From the NCBI GenBank assembly GCA_012517355.1, contig JAAYVD010000126.1:107438-171437 (forward strand): a stretch of 64,000 bases of DNA, given 5' to 3'. This document shows, piece after piece, positions 1 through 7,343 of the stretch. Each line of letters starts with the position of its first letter. The stretch's first letter is position 1. A model generated the notes under the pieces. The model had not been told where the DNA came from. It saw nothing but the letters and a program-made list of their open reading frames with translations, and searched no databases. The stretch comes from Candidatus Rifleibacteriota bacterium (GTDB taxonomy: Bacteria; Muiribacteriota; Ozemobacteria; Ozemobacterales; Ozemobacteraceae). The translations under genes and the position numbers were made by a program.

Positions 1-1252
1 ACTCCTCTTCCCTCGTCTTCTGCCTGATCTTCGGGCCGGGCACCTTGAAATGGGGGTCGAGGTCCTTGATGCGGGCGAGCGCCTGGTGGGCCTTCAACGG
101 GTTGTTGCCGAGCATGTGGCACCGGTAGACCCCGCCCAGGGCGAGCATGTTGGCCGGGTCGTAGTTCAGGGCCTCGAGGAAGTAATCGAGGGCCTCGTGC
201 GCCTTGTTCACCTGGGAGGTCGACCCGGTCGGCAGATCCTCGGCCGCGGCCAGCAGTTCCTGGGCCCGGTCGAAATCGAATTCGAACCGCGCCGCCTGGA
301 TCTTGCCGCGTGCCCGGGCCGCCTCGGTGTGGTTGGGGAACCGGCGCAGGACGAGCTCGATGCAGCTCATCGCCTCCTTGAACATCTTCTTCTTCAGGAG
401 GATCTCCCCCTTGAGCACCAGGAGGGCGGGATGGTCGGGAACCCCTTCCAGGCCGAGGTTGAGGATGCGGTTGGACAGCTCGAGGTTCTCCTCGCGGAAG
501 GCCTTCTTCGCCTCGGTGAAGGTGTGCTCGGCCCGTTTCTGGCGAAGGCCCTCCCAATAGGCGGGCACCAGGTCGAGCCGCTCCTTCAGTCGCAGGACCT
601 CCTCGGCATTGCCCATTTCGGAACAGCACTGGGACAACCCCGCCAGGGCGTCGGGGTGCCGCGGTTCGATGGCCAGGACCCGCTGGTAATCGGCGGCCAC
701 CTTGCCCAGCTGCTTCTTGACCTCGTCCCGTTCCTGGACGCTCAGGCCCGCCTTCTTCCCGCCGGGGGCGGCCTCTTCCGGCCGAGCTTCCGGCGCCGTG
801 CCGTCCGGGGCGGTCTCCTCGGCGGCACCTTCCCTGTGTTCCTTTTCCGGTTGGTCTTTGGATGCCAGGAGGGCCATCACCTGCGCCCATTGGGTGCGGG
901 CCCGCTCCAAGGGAGGGGCGATGAACTCCTTCTTGAACTGGTCGTAATCGAAGCGGTCGGCCATGAACACCGGGCACTGGAAATACAAGGTCTTGAGCAG
1001 TTCGTTGGCCGCCGGGTAGTCCTTCTGGCCCAGTTTGACCTTCGACATGAAATACAGGTAGTGCGGCGTTTTCCCGTATTCCACGCGGTATTGCTCGAGT
1101 TTGCGCTCGGCCAGGGAATAGTTGCCGACCCGGATCGCCTCATCGATGGTCTGGGAGGTGCCCGGGGCCTCCTCTTCGGGAAGCCGCGGCGAGAGCGGCT
1201 CCGGCCCCGACGGTGGGGTGGGTTGGCCCGGAGTGGTCTCGGGGTCGCTCAT
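1..1252 (-). CDS. TPR-repeat protein, 3' end outside window
   Basis: Reading the minus strand from the ATG at 1252 gives an open frame to the left edge (about 417 codons); the stop lies outside. After a Pro/Glu-rich 30-residue start, the protein shows helical repeats of TPR type: YSLAERKLEQYRVEYGKTPH, then YLYFMSKVKLGQKDYPAANELL, with later units around AALVLKGEILLKKKMFKEAM-like and ALNYDPANMLALGGVYRCHM-like segments. A charged linker of about 45 residues splits two repeat blocks. No signal peptide is visible, so it is probably a cytoplasmic scaffold or partner-binding protein. No upstream in-frame start codon exists for over 50 codons, which supports this start, although the Shine-Dalgarno is poor. 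Specific function unknown. Confidence 0.72.
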   Translation of the reverse strand, partial: MSDPETTPGQPTPPSGPEPLSPRLPEEEAPGTSQTIDEAIRVGNYSLAERKLEQYRVEYGKTPHYLYFMSKVKLGQKDYPAANELLKTLYFQCPVFMADRFDYDQFKKEFIAPPLERARTQWAQVMALLASKDQPEKEHREGAAEETAPDGTAPEARPEEAAPGGKKAGLSVQERDEVKKQLGKVAADYQRVLAIEPRHPDALAGLSQCCSEMGNAEEVLRLKERLDLVPAYWEGLRQKRAEHTFTEAKKAFREENLELSNRILNLGLEGVPDHPALLVLKGEILLKKKMFKEAMSCIELVLRRFPNHTEAARARGKIQAARFEFDFDRAQELLAAAEDLPTGSTSQVNKAHEALDYFLEALNYDPANMLALGGVYRCHMLGNNPLKAHQALARIKDLDPHFKVPGPKIRQKTREEE

Positions 1253-1458
1253 CGGCGGGGGAGGCCCTTGGTGGGGGGATGGAGCACACGACTCGGGGGC
1301 CGGGCCATGGCAAAGTTCGAGAAAGCCGTGGTGGGCGGCATGGCGGGGGTTGGTTCCACTCCTGGTTCCTCCCTGGTGATCGACCGGACATCTAGCCCGG
1401 GAAGGATCCTCGCGACCGGCGGTTCTCTCGCTGGGGGCCATCCCGTCCGACTGCCAAC

Positions 1459-1488
1459 ACTATACAGAACCCCCACCCCACCCCGCAA
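1459..1488 (-). promoter_or_regulatory. sigma70-like promoter for the TPR gene
   Basis: On the minus strand TTGCGG (1488-1483) and TATAGT (1464-1459) are separated by 18 bp. Transcription would begin near 1452, leaving a leader of about 200 nt before the ATG at 1252. Confidence 0.45.
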
Positions 1489-1501
1489 GGGGATGGAAGC
1501 C

Positions 1502-1530
1502 TTTACAGGTTTGGATTCTTCGGATAAGAT
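1502..1530 (+). promoter_or_regulatory. sigma70-like promoter for the gene at 1560
   Basis: TTTACA (1502-1507) and TAAGAT (1525-1530) are separated by exactly 17 bp. The downstream gene has GGGAGG at 1547-1552, 7 nt before its ATG, so promoter, ribosome site and start agree. Confidence 0.65.
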
Positions 1531-1559
1531 TGCAGTAATCGCCCACGGGAGGTTGCCGT

Positions 1560-2063
1560 ATGAAATCGACGTTCCGACAACTGTGCAGTGTCTTCCTGGT
1601 CGTCTCGCTCCTTCTGCAGGTCGCCCCGCTGGCCATGGCCCAGGCGGGCAAGCCGGCCGGCCCGCTGGCCGCCGTCTACAACGAGCTGCTGGAAGCCCGG
1701 CGCATCCTCGGCGAGGACGCCGGCGCCAAGCAGTCCCAGAGCGCGGTTCCCGCCCTCGATCGCGCCAAGCGCCTGGTCAACGAGCGGTCGTTCGCCAAGG
1801 AATTCCCCTGCCTCGCCCCCGATCTGCGCAAGGGCGTCGAGCAGGCCCGCCTGAAGGTGCTGTGGAACGACCGCAACGAGGCGATCGTCATCATCAACCG
1901 CCTCCTGGGTTTGATCGACGGCATGGCCAAGAAGCCGGTTCCCCCGCCCCAGAACCCGTGCGGCAACGGCCCCGGCGCTGGTACCATGCTCGGCGCCACC
2001 CTCCTCGCGGGGATGGGCGCGCTGATCCTGTTGTTCTTCACCGGCCAGGTCTCCCACCGCTGA
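1560..2063 (+). CDS. Small exported protein with C-terminal membrane segment
   Basis: A 167-residue protein of no recognised family. Residues 1-28 form a signal peptide (MKST.. then a hydrophobic FLVVSLLLQVAPLAMAQA ending in an AMA-QA cleavage-like site). The middle is mostly helical and charged, with one LNERSF/KEFPCLAPDL segment and paired cysteines. Near the end, after a PVPPPQNPCGNGPGAG linker, there is a hydrophobic segment (about 143-161, MLGATLLAGMGALILLFF). The likely product is envelope-located with a short C-terminal anchor. It stands alone between its own promoter (1502-1530) and a strong terminator (2102-2136), so it is a monocistronic unit. The start is fixed by GGGAGG 7 nt upstream. 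Confidence 0.72.
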   Translation: MKSTFRQLCSVFLVVSLLLQVAPLAMAQAGKPAGPLAAVYNELLEARRILGEDAGAKQSQSAVPALDRAKRLVNERSFAKEFPCLAPDLRKGVEQARLKVLWNDRNEAIVIINRLLGLIDGMAKKPVPPPQNPCGNGPGAGTMLGATLLAGMGALILLFFTGQVSHR

Positions 2064-2101
2064 TGTTTCCAGGCGCCCCCGAGGGCGCCACGACCACCCG
2101 A

Positions 2102-2136
2102 AACCCAGGATCCCCACCCCGGATCCTGGGTTTTCG
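2102..2136 (+). terminator. Rho-independent terminator
   Basis: A perfect 12-bp stem (AACCCAGGATCC / GGATCCTGGGTT, 2102-2113 and 2121-2132) with a 7-nt loop is followed by a T-rich tail. It closes the gene ending at 2063. Confidence 0.85.
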
Positions 2137-2346
2137 TTTTCCCGGAAGTCGGCCCGCCAGGTCACCTTCCGCCATTTCGGGATCTCCCGGCCGGGCGGGG
2201 AACCGTTCCACCCGCCAGGCCCCCCCGACCCCCGGAATGGTCCAAGGGGTTCCCCGAGGATCCTCCGGTGAACCCGGTGTCGATAGGTCCGGACTTCCCG
2301 CCCGGACTTCGGATGAGTGGGGCATAGCATCTCGGGAACCCCGGCC

Positions 2347-2376
2347 TTGACCTGCGGGGAGGTTCCCCGGTATGCT
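2347..2376 (+). promoter_or_regulatory. sigma70-like promoter for comM
   Basis: TTGACC (2347-2352), 18 bp, TATGCT (2371-2376), about 75 nt before the comM start. Confidence 0.5.
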
Positions 2377-2448
2377 GGGCCCGCGCGGCCCGGCCTGACC
2401 AGGACCGCCCCTGAGAGCCAGATTCCGACGGGAGGCACGACCGGTTCC

Positions 2449-3987
2449 ATGCCGATGTTCGCCCGCGTCCTGACCGGTTCCATCAGCGGCTTCGAGCCCC
2501 TGCTCGTCGAAGTCGAGGTCGACATTGCCGGCGGGTTGCCGGCCTTCACCGTGGTGGGGCTTCCCGACACGGCCGTCAGCGAGGCGCGGGAGCGGATCCG
2601 GGCCGCCCTGAAGAACGCGGGGCTCGACCTGCCGCCCCGCCGCCTGACCGTCAATCTCGCCCCCGCCGACATCCGCAAGGAAGGCGCCGGCCTCGACGTG
2701 CCCATCGCCCTCGGCATCCTGACCGCCCTCGGGGAGATCGCGCCGGAACGCACCACCGGCCTGCTGCTCGTCGGCGAGATGTCCCTCGACGGCCGGCTGC
2801 GCCACACGCGCGGCATCCTTCCCCTGGCCCTGCTGGCCCAGGAGAAGGGACTGGCCGGCCTGGTCGTGCCCCTCGAGAACGCCGCCGAGGCCACGGCGGT
2901 TCCTGACCTGCCCGTGCACGCCTTCGCCACCCTGCGCGACCTGGTCGATGCCCTGCGGGCCGACGGCCCCCTTCCCTCCTGCCCGCCGCCCACCGCCCGG
3001 CCCGGCGCCCCCGCCCTGTTCCAGGCGATCGACCTGGCCGAGGTCAAGGGGCAGCCGCTCGCCCGCCGCGCCCTCGAGATCAGCGCCGCCGGCGGCCACA
3101 ACCTGTTGCTGGCCGGCCCCCCCGGCACGGGCAAGACCATGCTGGCCCGGGCCCTGCCCACCCTGCTGCCCCCGCTCGACTTCGACGAAGCCCTCGAGGT
3201 GACCCGGATCTACAGCATCAAGGGGCTTCTGCCCGCGGGATGCGGAGTGATCCGGGAACGCCCCTTCCGCGACCCGCACCACACCATTTCCGACGTGGCC
3301 CTCATCGGCGGAGGCCGGAACCCCGCTCCGGGAGAGGTTTCCCTGGCCCACCACGGGGTCCTGTTCCTCGACGAGCTGCCCGAGTTCAAGAAGACCGTGC
3401 TCGAGGTCCTGCGCGAGCCCCTGTCGGAGGGCCGCGTCTCGATCGCCCGCGCCGCCCACACCACCAGCTTCCCGGCGCGGTTCCAGCTGGTCGCGGCCAT
3501 GAACCCTTGTCCCTGCGGCAACTTCACCGACCCCCAGCGGGGCTGCACCTGTTCCCCCAACCAGGTCCGCACCTACCAGCAGCGCGTCTCGGGACCCCTC
3601 CTCGACCGCATCGACCTGCAGATCCCGGTGGCCCGCCTGTCCGCCGAGGAGGTCGTCAGCCATACCGTGGCCGAACCCTCGGAGCAGGTGCGGGAACGGG
3701 TCGTGGCCGCCCGGCAACGCCAGATCCGGCGCCACCCCCGCCGCCCCCCCATCCTCAACGCCCACCTGCCGACCCGCGACCTGAAAAAGGACGGCGACCT
3801 GGAAGAGACGGCCCGCCACATCCTGCTCGAGGCGGTGCGCCGCTTCGGCCTGTCGGCCCGCGCCTACGACAAGATCATCCGGGTCGCCCGCACCATCGCC
3901 GACCTGGCCGGCGAAACCCGCATCGCCACCGCCCACGTGGCCGAGGCCATCCAGTACCGCACGATGGATCCCTTCGGCTCCGCCTGA
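2449..3987 (+). CDS. comM: ComM/YifB-family Mg chelatase-like AAA+ ATPase
   Basis: A full-length 512-residue ComM-family protein. ComM is a hexameric AAA+ helicase that promotes branch migration during natural transformation; the Mg-chelatase name of the domain does not imply chlorophyll synthesis. The N-terminal ChlI-type domain has VEVDIAGGLPAFTVVGLPD near the start. The AAA+ core shows Walker A GPPGTGKT (223-230), Walker B VLFLDELPEF (about 304-313) and the family CPCGNF zinc-like motif (NPCPCGNFTD). The C-terminal lid contains LSARAYDKIIRVARTIADL. The start was chosen by homology (MPMFARVLTG); GGGAGG lies 13 nt upstream, a rather long spacing. It is a monocistronic unit with its own promoter. 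Confidence 0.95.
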   Translation: MPMFARVLTGSISGFEPLLVEVEVDIAGGLPAFTVVGLPDTAVSEARERIRAALKNAGLDLPPRRLTVNLAPADIRKEGAGLDVPIALGILTALGEIAPERTTGLLLVGEMSLDGRLRHTRGILPLALLAQEKGLAGLVVPLENAAEATAVPDLPVHAFATLRDLVDALRADGPLPSCPPPTARPGAPALFQAIDLAEVKGQPLARRALEISAAGGHNLLLAGPPGTGKTMLARALPTLLPPLDFDEALEVTRIYSIKGLLPAGCGVIRERPFRDPHHTISDVALIGGGRNPAPGEVSLAHHGVLFLDELPEFKKTVLEVLREPLSEGRVSIARAAHTTSFPARFQLVAAMNPCPCGNFTDPQRGCTCSPNQVRTYQQRVSGPLLDRIDLQIPVARLSAEEVVSHTVAEPSEQVRERVVAARQRQIRRHPRRPPILNAHLPTRDLKKDGDLEETARHILLEAVRRFGLSARAYDKIIRVARTIADLAGETRIATAHVAEAIQYRTMDPFGSA

Positions 3988-4028
3988 CCCGGGAAAGACG
4001 CGGCCCGCCGACACGCGGCCGGCCATCC

Positions 4029-4138
4029 AACCGATACGATGTCGGAAATGCCCCTGTGCGACCTCAGAGGGCAGCGCGGATCGCCCGCTTCGCGCATCGC
4101 AAAGGGGGCCGACCGGCGTCGTGTCGGTCGGGACGGAC
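4029..4138 (+). repeat. Dispersed palindromic element, copy 1
   Basis: It begins with the CCGATACGATGTCGG head hairpin, then a C-rich CCCCTGTGC arm and a GCAAAGGGGGCC return arm, and ends in a second CGTCGTGTCGGTCGG head. It resembles the elements at 17173, 30053, 41060 and 52205 and lies downstream of comM. Confidence 0.6.
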
Positions 4139-4216
4139 GACGGGGTTCAGCGAATCCGCGGGTGTGGCAGGAGGGGTTCGTCCTCCAGCAGGGCCGATCC
4201 GGATTCCGCGGGCAGC

Positions 4217-4250
4217 AAAAGAGGCCCCCACGAGGGGGGCCTCTTTTTTC
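4217..4250. terminator. Bidirectional Rho-independent terminator between comM and csp
   Basis: Stem AGAGGCCCCC / GGGGGCCTCT with A-run on the left and T-run on the right, so it ends transcripts on both strands of this convergent pair. Confidence 0.85.
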
Positions 4251-4266
4251 AGGCTATGTCGTTAAG

Positions 4267-4473
4267 TCAGGACGCCTTCGAGACGTTGATGGCCTGGGGG
4301 CCTTTGGCGCCGCTCTCGATGTCGAACTGGACGGTCTCGCCTTCGGCGAGGGTCTTGAAGCCGGTTCCGGTGATCGACCGGTGATGGACGAAGGCATCCT
4401 TCTGCCCATTCTCACGAGTGATGAATCCGTAACCCTTCGCTTCATTGAACCACTTGACGGTACCACGTTCCAT
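4267..4473 (-). CDS. csp: Cold-shock domain protein
   Basis: A 68-residue single cold-shock domain protein, an OB-fold single-stranded nucleic acid binder acting as an RNA chaperone or transcription antiterminator. RNP1 KGYGFIT and RNP2-like DAFVHH are intact, and the start [10 protein letters not shown] is canonical. AGGAGG sits 7 nt upstream of ATG 4473; the longer frame to 4530 is leader. The C-terminus AINVSKAS is typical. It has a long transcribed leader (about 110 nt) as in many cspA-type genes, and a shared terminator with comM. Csp proteins are usually numerous in a genome, so assignment to cold-inducible cspA specifically is not possible. Confidence 0.96.
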   Translation of the reverse strand: MERGTVKWFNEAKGYGFITRENGQKDAFVHHRSITGTGFKTLAEGETVQFDIESGAKGPQAINVSKAS

Positions 4474-4599
4474 TGGGGAACCTCCTGAATATTCTCTCCG
4501 AACCCGACCACCGCAGCAAGAATCCCACAATGGACCACACGGGACACCACTACAAGCAACTTACCTGGATGTATCTGTCGAAGTTCTCATATCATAGCA
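4474..4599 (-). promoter_or_regulatory. Extended -10 promoter and long leader of csp
   Basis: On the minus strand TGC-TATGAT (4599-4591) forms an extended -10 box with a weak -35. The transcript start is expected near 4584, giving a 5' leader of about 110 nt that is far richer in A/T than its surroundings. Long leaders of this kind act as RNA thermosensors in cspA of other bacteria; that function here is inference. The stretch 4600-4773 upstream is AT-rich and holds no gene. Confidence 0.5.
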
Positions 4600-4773
4600 C
4601 AGCTTCGCGAAAATAGCCAGTACGAAAAATCTCATTCCAGAATGGGAAAAAAGCGGATTCCGCCCGAACTTCCTGTCAGGCTTTTTCTCATTCATCGCCC
4701 GCTCCCGGATTTTCATTCGAAAACAGGCATGTTTCCAATGGTTTCACCCGAATTCCCATCTTAAAAAAAGTTA

Positions 4774-4935
4774 CCGTCCGTTCCAGGGCGAACGGGCCGG
4801 GAAGCGGAGCTTCCGCGAGGGGAACGCGTCAGTGTTCTCCTCGCCAGCAGAAAGAGTCCAGGGCCATCGGCCCTGGTGGGGTGAAGGGGCAAAGCCCCTT
4901 CGGCAAGCCTCTATGCGGATCATGGAAAAAAGCCA
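4774..4935 (+). repeat. Tandem-hairpin array, copy 1
   Basis: Five consecutive small hairpins: GTTC..GAAC, GAAGC/GCTTC, CGAGGGGAAC../..GTTCTCCTCG, CCAGGGC/GCCCTGG and GAAGGGGC/GCCCCTTC. The stretch is about 75-80% identical to 31531-31688, including the AACGCGTCAG and CCAGCAGAAAG linkers. It lies 3' of the Ehr-like operon. No ORF runs through it. Confidence 0.75.
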
Positions 4936-4961
4936 TGAACTCTGTGCCAACGGAACGGCAC
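4924..4961 (-). terminator. Possible terminator of the Ehr-like operon
   Basis: On the minus strand a GTGCC/GGCAC hairpin (4961-4944) is followed, after about 10 nt, by a run of six T (4930-4925). The distance from hairpin to T-run is longer than classical. Confidence 0.4.
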
Positions 4962-4999
4962 CGTCAGTGAAGGACTGGTGGCCCGGCCGGGGAAGGGAC

Positions 5000-5773
5000 T
5001 CAGCGCCCCGCCGGCATGCGGCCGATCAGCCGCAGCAGACCATCGAGGATGGTCAGCGGGTGCGGCGGGCAGCCGGGAATGAACAGATCGACCGGAGCCA
5101 CCTTCCCCGCCCCGTCGTTGACCTGGGGATGCCCGGCGAACGGCCCGCCGGCAATGGCGCAGGAACCCACGGCGATGACCACCCGCGGGGTCGGCGTCGC
5201 CGCCACCGTCTTCTCGAGGGCCAGCCGCATCTGGTGCGGCACCGGCCCGGTCACGGCCACGGCATCGGCGTGCCGCGGCGAGGCGACGACCTGCAGGCCG
5301 AACCGGCCCAGGTCGAAGGCCAGCGTGCCCAGCACGTTGATGTCGGCCTCGCAGGCGTTGCAGCCGCCCGCGCTCACCTGCCTGATCTTGCACGACCGGT
5401 GGAACAGGTCGAGGACCGGGGCGGAAACCGGCTCGGCCAGCCGGTAGGGGGCATTCCCGCCCCGCACGATCAGGTCTTCCCGGCGCGAGACGGCCAGCCG
5501 GAACTCGTTCGTGAAGGCGATGGCCCCCGCCGGGCAGACGATCTGGCACTCGCCGCAGAACAGGCACCGGCCGAGGTCGATGGCCAGGTCGCCGCCCGTG
5601 CCCAGCACCGCACCGGTGGGGCAGACGCCGCGGCACCGGTCACATCCGTTCTGGCAGATCTCCGGGCGCAGGGCGGGCCGGCCGCGCAACCGGTCGGGCA
5701 CCACCGCCTCGCCGTCGGGCCAGGCCATGGTCCGGTATCCTTGTTGCCATCGGGACAGCAGCACCTGCAGCAT
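5000..5773 (-). CDS. Ehr-like complex: ferredoxin/NuoB-type small subunit fusion (HyfH-HyfI-like)
   Basis: A 257-residue fusion of two electron-carrier modules that are separate in E. coli Hyf/Hyc. Residues about 40-85 form a ferredoxin-like domain with two 4Fe-4S motifs (a CxxxCxxCxxxCP and a CxxCxxCxxxCP; CLFCGECQIVCP is the clearer). From about 128 on is the NuoB/hydrogenase small-subunit domain with SAGGCNACE, GSCA and PGCPPHP, the four cysteines of the N2-like proximal cluster. It would carry electrons between an unknown donor and the large subunit at the membrane foot. It is the last gene of the operon, 12 bp after the large subunit. ATG 5773 is preceded by GGAG-like sequence. Confidence 0.88.
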   Translation of the reverse strand: MLQVLLSRWQQGYRTMAWPDGEAVVPDRLRGRPALRPEICQNGCDRCRGVCPTGAVLGTGGDLAIDLGRCLFCGECQIVCPAGAIAFTNEFRLAVSRREDLIVRGGNAPYRLAEPVSAPVLDLFHRSCKIRQVSAGGCNACEADINVLGTLAFDLGRFGLQVVASPRHADAVAVTGPVPHQMRLALEKTVAATPTPRVVIAVGSCAIAGGPFAGHPQVNDGAGKVAPVDLFIPGCPPHPLTILDGLLRLIGRMPAGR

Positions 5774-5785
5774 GTTCTTCTCCGC

Positions 5786-7339
5786 TCAGAGGTCGTGGCC
5801 GCAGTACGACAGGTTGAAACTCTTGTTGCACAGTGGGAAATCCGAGATCGGCTGGTCCCGGAGGGACATGGCCAGGCCCATCCAGTTGTGGAACGACGGG
5901 TCGACCACCTTGTACCAGGCGAACTTCCCCGCCGCGTCGGTCTGCGCCACGTGGCAGATCTCCCCGCGCCAGCCCTCGGTCAGCGAGACCGCGAACCGGT
6001 CGGGGGCCAGCGGCCCCGGCAGCTCCGCCCGCACCGGGCCGGGAGGCAGACCGGCCAGGGCCTGCGCGATGAACGCCTCCGACCGCTGCACCTCGAGCCA
6101 GCGCACGTAGGCCCGCGCGAACACGTCGCCGCCGGGCAGGGAAGCGACGGGCACCTGCTGGAACCGGTAGAACCCGGTCGGGAACTCCATCCGGACGTCC
6201 CGCTCGAACCCGCTGGCGCGCGCCGCCGGCCCGACCAGCCCGAGCTGCACCGCGGTCGCCCGGTCGACCGTTCCCGTCTCCTCGAACCGCGCCATCACCG
6301 ACGAGGCCGTCCACAACAGGTTGACCGCGTTCCCGACGTCGGCGACGATTGGCACCAGCCTGGCCTTCAGGGAGTCGACGCGGGCAGGCTCCAGATCGAA
6401 GGCCACCCCGCCCGGCCGCACCAGGCCACGCCCGAACCGGCTGCCGCACAGCAACGCGCTCAGGTTCAAAAAGTCGCCGCGCAGACGGCCGCAGTAGGAG
6501 GCCGTGGGCAGGAACCCCACGTCGTTGGCCAGCGCCCCCAAATCACCGACGTGGTTGGCCAGCCGCTCCAGCTCGAGCCCGACCGCCCGGATCGCCATCG
6601 CCCGCGCCGGCACCCGGCACCCGGCCAGCCCTTCGACCAGCTGCGCGTAGGCCAGGCCGTGGCCCACCGTCGTGTCGCCGGCCAGGGTCTCCATCAGCGC
6701 CATCGTCCGCGGGCCGGGCCCGCCGGCCAGGGCGGGTTCCACCCCGCGGTGCTGGTAGCCGAGCGCGATCTCGAGATGGAAGACGGTCTCGCCGTGGCAC
6801 TGGAACCGGAAATGGCCCGGCTCGATGACCCCCGCATGCACCGGCCCCACCGCCACCTCGTGCACCTCCTCGCCCTCGACCCGGTAGAAGTCGGTGACGC
6901 AAGGCAGGATCTCCCCCCCCGCCGGCCGGCCCCAGGCATCGCGGCCGGGCCGCCAGGACGGATGGTAGCGGATCGGCTTCAGCCAGGGGTGGCCTTCCGG
7001 CCGGATGCCCCACTGCTCGGCGATCTCGCGTTCGAACCAGTGGGCCGACGGGCAGTCGGGCGTCAGGGCCCGGTAGGTGTCCCCCGCGTCGGCCGCCAGC
7101 ACCTCCAGGCAACCGTCAAGCGGCCAGGTGAGCACGGCCACCAGCCGCACCTTCCCCGCGCCCGCGCCGGCGCCGGCGCCGTCCCCCGCGCCCGCGGGCA
7201 ACGGGTGACCGAACAGCGCGGCCAGGGTGGCGCCGGCCGAGACCGCTTCGCAGACCCAGCCGCGGAAGCCGTCGATTCCCAGCACGGGAATCTCGTTCAC
7301 CGCCAGGGTTCCCCCGTTGATCAGGTGGGCGCCGATCAT
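5786..7339 (-). CDS. Ehr-like complex: NuoCD/HyfG-type large subunit without Ni-Fe ligands
   Basis: A 517-residue fusion of a NuoC-like N-terminal domain (about 60-140; WFEREIAEQWGIRPEGH) and a NuoD/hydrogenase large-subunit domain. The sites that bind Ni-Fe in true group 4 hydrogenases are changed. The first motif (RxCGxCxxxH) reads TLAGDTTVGH (218-227), so its cysteine positions are A220 and T223. The C-terminal motif (DPCxxC) reads SFNLSYCGHDL (507-517), with Ser and Gly at the cysteine positions and one cysteine out of register. It therefore belongs with energy-converting hydrogenase-related (Ehr) proteins or complex I NuoD rather than with H2 enzymes. ATG 7339 lies 4 bp after the preceding stop. 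Confidence 0.88.
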   Translation of the reverse strand: MIGAHLINGGTLAVNEIPVLGIDGFRGWVCEAVSAGATLAALFGHPLPAGAGDGAGAGAGAGKVRLVAVLTWPLDGCLEVLAADAGDTYRALTPDCPSAHWFEREIAEQWGIRPEGHPWLKPIRYHPSWRPGRDAWGRPAGGEILPCVTDFYRVEGEEVHEVAVGPVHAGVIEPGHFRFQCHGETVFHLEIALGYQHRGVEPALAGGPGPRTMALMETLAGDTTVGHGLAYAQLVEGLAGCRVPARAMAIRAVGLELERLANHVGDLGALANDVGFLPTASYCGRLRGDFLNLSALLCGSRFGRGLVRPGGVAFDLEPARVDSLKARLVPIVADVGNAVNLLWTASSVMARFEETGTVDRATAVQLGLVGPAARASGFERDVRMEFPTGFYRFQQVPVASLPGGDVFARAYVRWLEVQRSEAFIAQALAGLPPGPVRAELPGPLAPDRFAVSLTEGWRGEICHVAQTDAAGKFAWYKVVDPSFHNWMGLAMSLRDQPISDFPLCNKSFNLSYCGHDL

Positions 7340-7343
7340 CGCT

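Noticed and set aside
50..2350. 766-codon plus-strand ORF
   Set aside because: It is antisense to the TPR gene and runs through the small exported gene and its terminator out of frame; composition is typical of a high-GC shadow.
2449..3987. Magnesium chelatase for (bacterio)chlorophyll synthesis
   Set aside because: Domain order and the CPCGNF motif are those of ComM/YifB; no BchD/BchH genes are present.
5786..7339. Calling the large subunit a working [NiFe] hydrogenase
   Set aside because: Both Ni-Fe ligand motifs lack their cysteines.
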